Shown here: positions 8,375-10,807 of the stretch, piece by piece
Position numbering within the stretch: the first letter of the stretch is position 1
How the letters are laid out: the number at the start of each line of letters is the position of its first letter
Assembly (NCBI GenBank): GCA_003233295.1
Contig: QILJ01000135.1
Span: 1-10,807, forward strand
DNA: 10,807 nt
From: Ignavibacteria bacterium
GTDB lineage: Bacteria; Bacteroidota; Ignavibacteria; Ignavibacteriales; Melioribacteraceae
Direction of reading: 5' to 3'
Translations under genes and position numbers: made by a program
Notes under the pieces: model-generated
Seen by the model: the letters and a program-made list of their open reading frames with translations, nothing else
What the model was told of the DNA's origin: nothing
The model's database searches: none

Positions 8375-10558
8375 ATGGATATTAGTAAATTAAGACAAAA
8401 TCGACAAATTAGAATCATACTTCTATTAGTTACTGTCGGGTTGATTGTTTTAATGTTCCCTCACGGTGAAGCAATTGAGTCGGATGTAGCAGTTAATTCT
8501 ATCTGGATTAAAAATGACCTTATTGCTTCAATAACGTTTGAGATTTTAAAAGATCCTGTTCAAATTGAAAAAGAAAGAGAAGCAGCCGCAAGAAAGGTTT
8601 ATCAAGTATTTAATAAAGAGGCAAATGTTCCATCTATGGTGTTGGACACAATTCATTTCTATAATAAAAAACTCGTCTTAGCCATTAGGAAGATGAAAAA
8701 CAATGCAAATAGGGAGTATAGTTCAAATGATATCCCATTATCGAAGGAGTCATTTGAAGTTCTTAAAAATATCAAAAGTAATGGAAGCAGGTCGGATATT
8801 AGTTTAAGTAAAATATTTGCTTTCTGCGATACTGAATTAAAAAGAATTTACCGGAGAGGAATTGTTAATATTCCTCTTAACCAAATTGAAAAAGATACAA
8901 TCTCTGTTCGAGACGGCAAATTTGAGCGTAATTATCTCAAGGTTAATTTCCATGATATTCCTAGTCTATCAAGTTATATAGATCATAGTCTTAGAAAAAA
9001 TCTTGGTAGCAATCAAACTATTAATTCTGCTGTAAAAGAATATCTTACAAAGTTTATTAAACCCAATATAATATTTAGTAAAGAAGAAACCGAAGCAGCG
9101 GTTAAAGAGGCGATAAATAAGGTGCCTATCAATTTAGGTATAGTGAATGAAAACGAAAGAATAGTTGCTAAGCATGATAGAGTAACTCCCGAGATAAAAG
9201 CGAAGATAGATTCTTACAGAATTGCCAAGGGCGCTTCTATCGGGACTTTCGATACTATAATGCAGAATGTCGGAAAATTCCTACACGTTCTATTGATTTT
9301 AATTCCGTTGATAATTTATCTGTCATTATTTAGAAGAAAGATTTTTGATAACAACATTAAATTAATGCTTATCAGCATTACGTTTCTATTTGTAAGTTTT
9401 ACAGCTTTTCTTACTACACAGATTGAGACCGAACAATCACTTGAATATCTCATTCTTGTTCCCGTTGCGTCAATGCTGCTTACAATTGTTTTCGATTCAA
9501 GAATAGGGTTTTATTCAACTGTTGTGATTGCATTGATAGTCTCCGGTATTAGAGGCAACGATTATATGCTCGCAATTACTAACATAGCTGCGGGCGGGTT
9601 AGCAGCTTATACGGTAAGAGATATTAAAAATAGAAATCAAATATTTCATTCATTCTTATTTGTTTTGTTAGGTTATGTACTTAGTATTATTGCATTTGGG
9701 CTTGAACGGATCGATTCTTGGGATGTTATTTTGAATTCGTCGGCTTATGCATTATCGAACTCCCTGTTATCGCCGGCGCTCACATTCGGGCTTATTATTT
9801 TTGTTGAAAAAATATTCGGTATTACAACAGAACTTACACTCTTTGAATTGACAGATTTCAATTCACCATTGCTGAAGGAACTTGCAAACAATGCTCCCGG
9901 CACTTTTGCTCACTCTATGACGATCGGATCAATGGTCGAAAAAGCTGCTATCACAATCGGTGCTAGTGCGCTGCTGGCAAGGGTCGGAGCGTACTACCAC
10001 GATATCGGTAAAACAGTTAGACCAGAGGGGTTCGTAGAAAATCAACTTGACAATAAAAATATTCACGAGGATCTCAGTGTAAAAGAAAGTGTCGATTTGA
10101 TTATTGGGCATGTAACCAAAGGAATTGAGCTTGCAAAAAAATATAACCTACCCAATGAAATAATTGATTTTATTCCGATGCATCATGGTACAATGGTAAT
10201 CGACTTTTTCTACAATAAGGCTAAAGAGCTGTACGGTGAACAAAATGTTAATATCAACGATTTCCGTTATCCTGGACCAAAACCAAATTCCAAAGAAACA
10301 GCATTGCTTATGCTGGCAGATGCATCAGAATCAGCAGTTAGATCGATGGAAGATCCAGATCCGGAAAAGGTTGATAATTATGTGACCAATCTTATTAAGA
10401 TGAGAATCGATGATGGACAGTTGGATGATTCACCGTTAACATTCGACGATATCAAGAAGATAAAAGAATCGTTTGTCAGTATTCTGTTAAGTCAGCATCA
10501 CAAGAGGATCAGATATCCGAAGCAAGAGGAATTAGAGAAAAAAAATGACGATAATTGA
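8375..10558 (+). CDS. 7TM-HD (PgpH/YqfF-type) membrane phosphodiesterase, probable cyclic-di-AMP hydrolase
   Basis: Members of this family, such as Listeria PgpH, degrade the second messenger c-di-AMP, which controls potassium and osmotic balance and cell-wall integrity. The 727 residues show the full architecture. There is a first membrane segment (about 12-28), a large extracytoplasmic 7TMR-HDED domain (about 30-300), and seven membrane segments within about 303-478. The cytoplasmic HD domain (about 500-715) has the expected metal-binding residues: His513 in GTFAHS, His542-Asp543 in YYHDIGK, His579 in IIGHV, His603-His604 in PMHHGT and Asp649 in LADASES. The family's YPGPKP block is at 632-637. 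The catalytic set looks complete, so the enzyme should be active. The ATG lies three bases after the HAD stop, and the last 14 bases overlap the recombinase gene. No diadenylate cyclase is in the window. Specificity for c-di-AMP comes from the family, not from residues I can test here. Confidence 0.93.
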   Translation: MDISKLRQNRQIRIILLLVTVGLIVLMFPHGEAIESDVAVNSIWIKNDLIASITFEILKDPVQIEKEREAAARKVYQVFNKEANVPSMVLDTIHFYNKKLVLAIRKMKNNANREYSSNDIPLSKESFEVLKNIKSNGSRSDISLSKIFAFCDTELKRIYRRGIVNIPLNQIEKDTISVRDGKFERNYLKVNFHDIPSLSSYIDHSLRKNLGSNQTINSAVKEYLTKFIKPNIIFSKEETEAAVKEAINKVPINLGIVNENERIVAKHDRVTPEIKAKIDSYRIAKGASIGTFDTIMQNVGKFLHVLLILIPLIIYLSLFRRKIFDNNIKLMLISITFLFVSFTAFLTTQIETEQSLEYLILVPVASMLLTIVFDSRIGFYSTVVIALIVSGIRGNDYMLAITNIAAGGLAAYTVRDIKNRNQIFHSFLFVLLGYVLSIIAFGLERIDSWDVILNSSAYALSNSLLSPALTFGLIIFVEKIFGITTELTLFELTDFNSPLLKELANNAPGTFAHSMTIGSMVEKAAITIGASALLARVGAYYHDIGKTVRPEGFVENQLDNKNIHEDLSVKESVDLIIGHVTKGIELAKKYNLPNEIIDFIPMHHGTMVIDFFYNKAKELYGEQNVNINDFRYPGPKPNSKETALLMLADASESAVRSMEDPDPEKVDNYVTNLIKMRIDDGQLDDSPLTFDDIKKIKESFVSILLSQHHKRIRYPKQEELEKKNDDN

Positions 10559-10807
10559 TCAGGTACTCAATCAATTTCTAATGGAATATCTTGCATATTT
10601 AAAGTTCGAAAAAAATTTATCGCCTCGCTCGGTTGAATCTTATGAATCGGATATTACAAAGTTTTTAATTCATTTGAATGATGCTGATATTTCAGATTTA
10701 AATGAGGTAAGATCAAATGACATATCAGAGTATTTCAAAATATTACGTGATCTGGGAATCAGCTCCTCTACTTCAGCCAGATATCTTTCAGCCATCAAAG
10801 GATTTTT
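10545..10807 (+). CDS. Tyrosine recombinase, XerC/XerD type, N-terminal part (runs off the window)
   Basis: The first 87 codons of a tyrosine recombinase are visible, and the frame is open at the right edge. Residues about 6-85 are the SAM-like core-binding domain that clamps recombining DNA: FLMEYLAYLKFEKNLSPRSV, then SYESDITKFLIHL, and SSSTSARYLSAIKGF at the end. This matches XerC/XerD, which resolve chromosome dimers at dif sites using a C-terminal catalytic domain (R-K-H-R-H-Y) not in the window. XerC and XerD cannot be told apart from this part. The ATG lies within the end of the preceding phosphodiesterase gene (14-base overlap), with purine-rich GAGG about 14 bases upstream, consistent with translational coupling. 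Housekeeping placement in a dense gene run argues against a mobile-element integrase. Confidence 0.88.
   Translation, partial: MTIIDQVLNQFLMEYLAYLKFEKNLSPRSVESYESDITKFLIHLNDADISDLNEVRSNDISEYFKILRDLGISSSTSARYLSAIKGF

Overview
The window is a compact, AT-rich stretch of bacterial chromosome in which every supported gene lies on the + strand. Gene content and protein style suggest the Bacteroidota/Chlorobi-Ignavibacteria group, perhaps an Ignavibacteria-like organism: a zinc-free type B L31, a RodZ-like HTH/DUF4115 protein, NAD-dependent ligase, a PgpH-type 7TM-HD phosphodiesterase, and runs of genes with almost no spacing. The taxonomic placement is an inference from style, not a measured result.

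Layout. Positions 2-367 hold the C-terminal end of an unrecognised low-complexity protein. A short intergenic region with a good promoter (TTGAAA-17-TATATT) precedes rpmE2 (459-707), which ends at a clear intrinsic terminator (734-768). A second promoter (-10 TATAAT at 820-825) precedes rsmB (864-2218). That gene is broken by a frameshift near 1977-1994, apparently a small deletion at a short repeat. A dense gene run follows: RodZ-like protein (2236-3111), ligA (3114-5114), an unrecognised 175-aa protein resembling the N-terminal half of a family 9 glycosyltransferase (5115-5642), a STAS anti-sigma-antagonist-like protein (5688-6044), a sodium:solute symporter (6054-7505), a Cof-type HAD phosphatase (7529-8371), a 7TM-HD cyclic-di-AMP phosphodiesterase (8375-10558), and the start of a Xer-type tyrosine recombinase (10545 to the window end).

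How the genes relate. From rsmB to the recombinase, gaps run from a 14-base overlap to about 45 bases, and no terminator is visible, so they may form one long transcription unit. The products are mostly housekeeping: rRNA methylation, cell shape, DNA joining, cyclic-nucleotide turnover and chromosome dimer resolution. They do not form an obvious single pathway. I see no mobile element, CRISPR array, RNA gene or defence system, and no convincing new multi-gene system. The most notable points are the rsmB lesion, which separates the catalytic cysteine from the SAM-binding core, and the half-sized glycosyltransferase-like protein after ligA.
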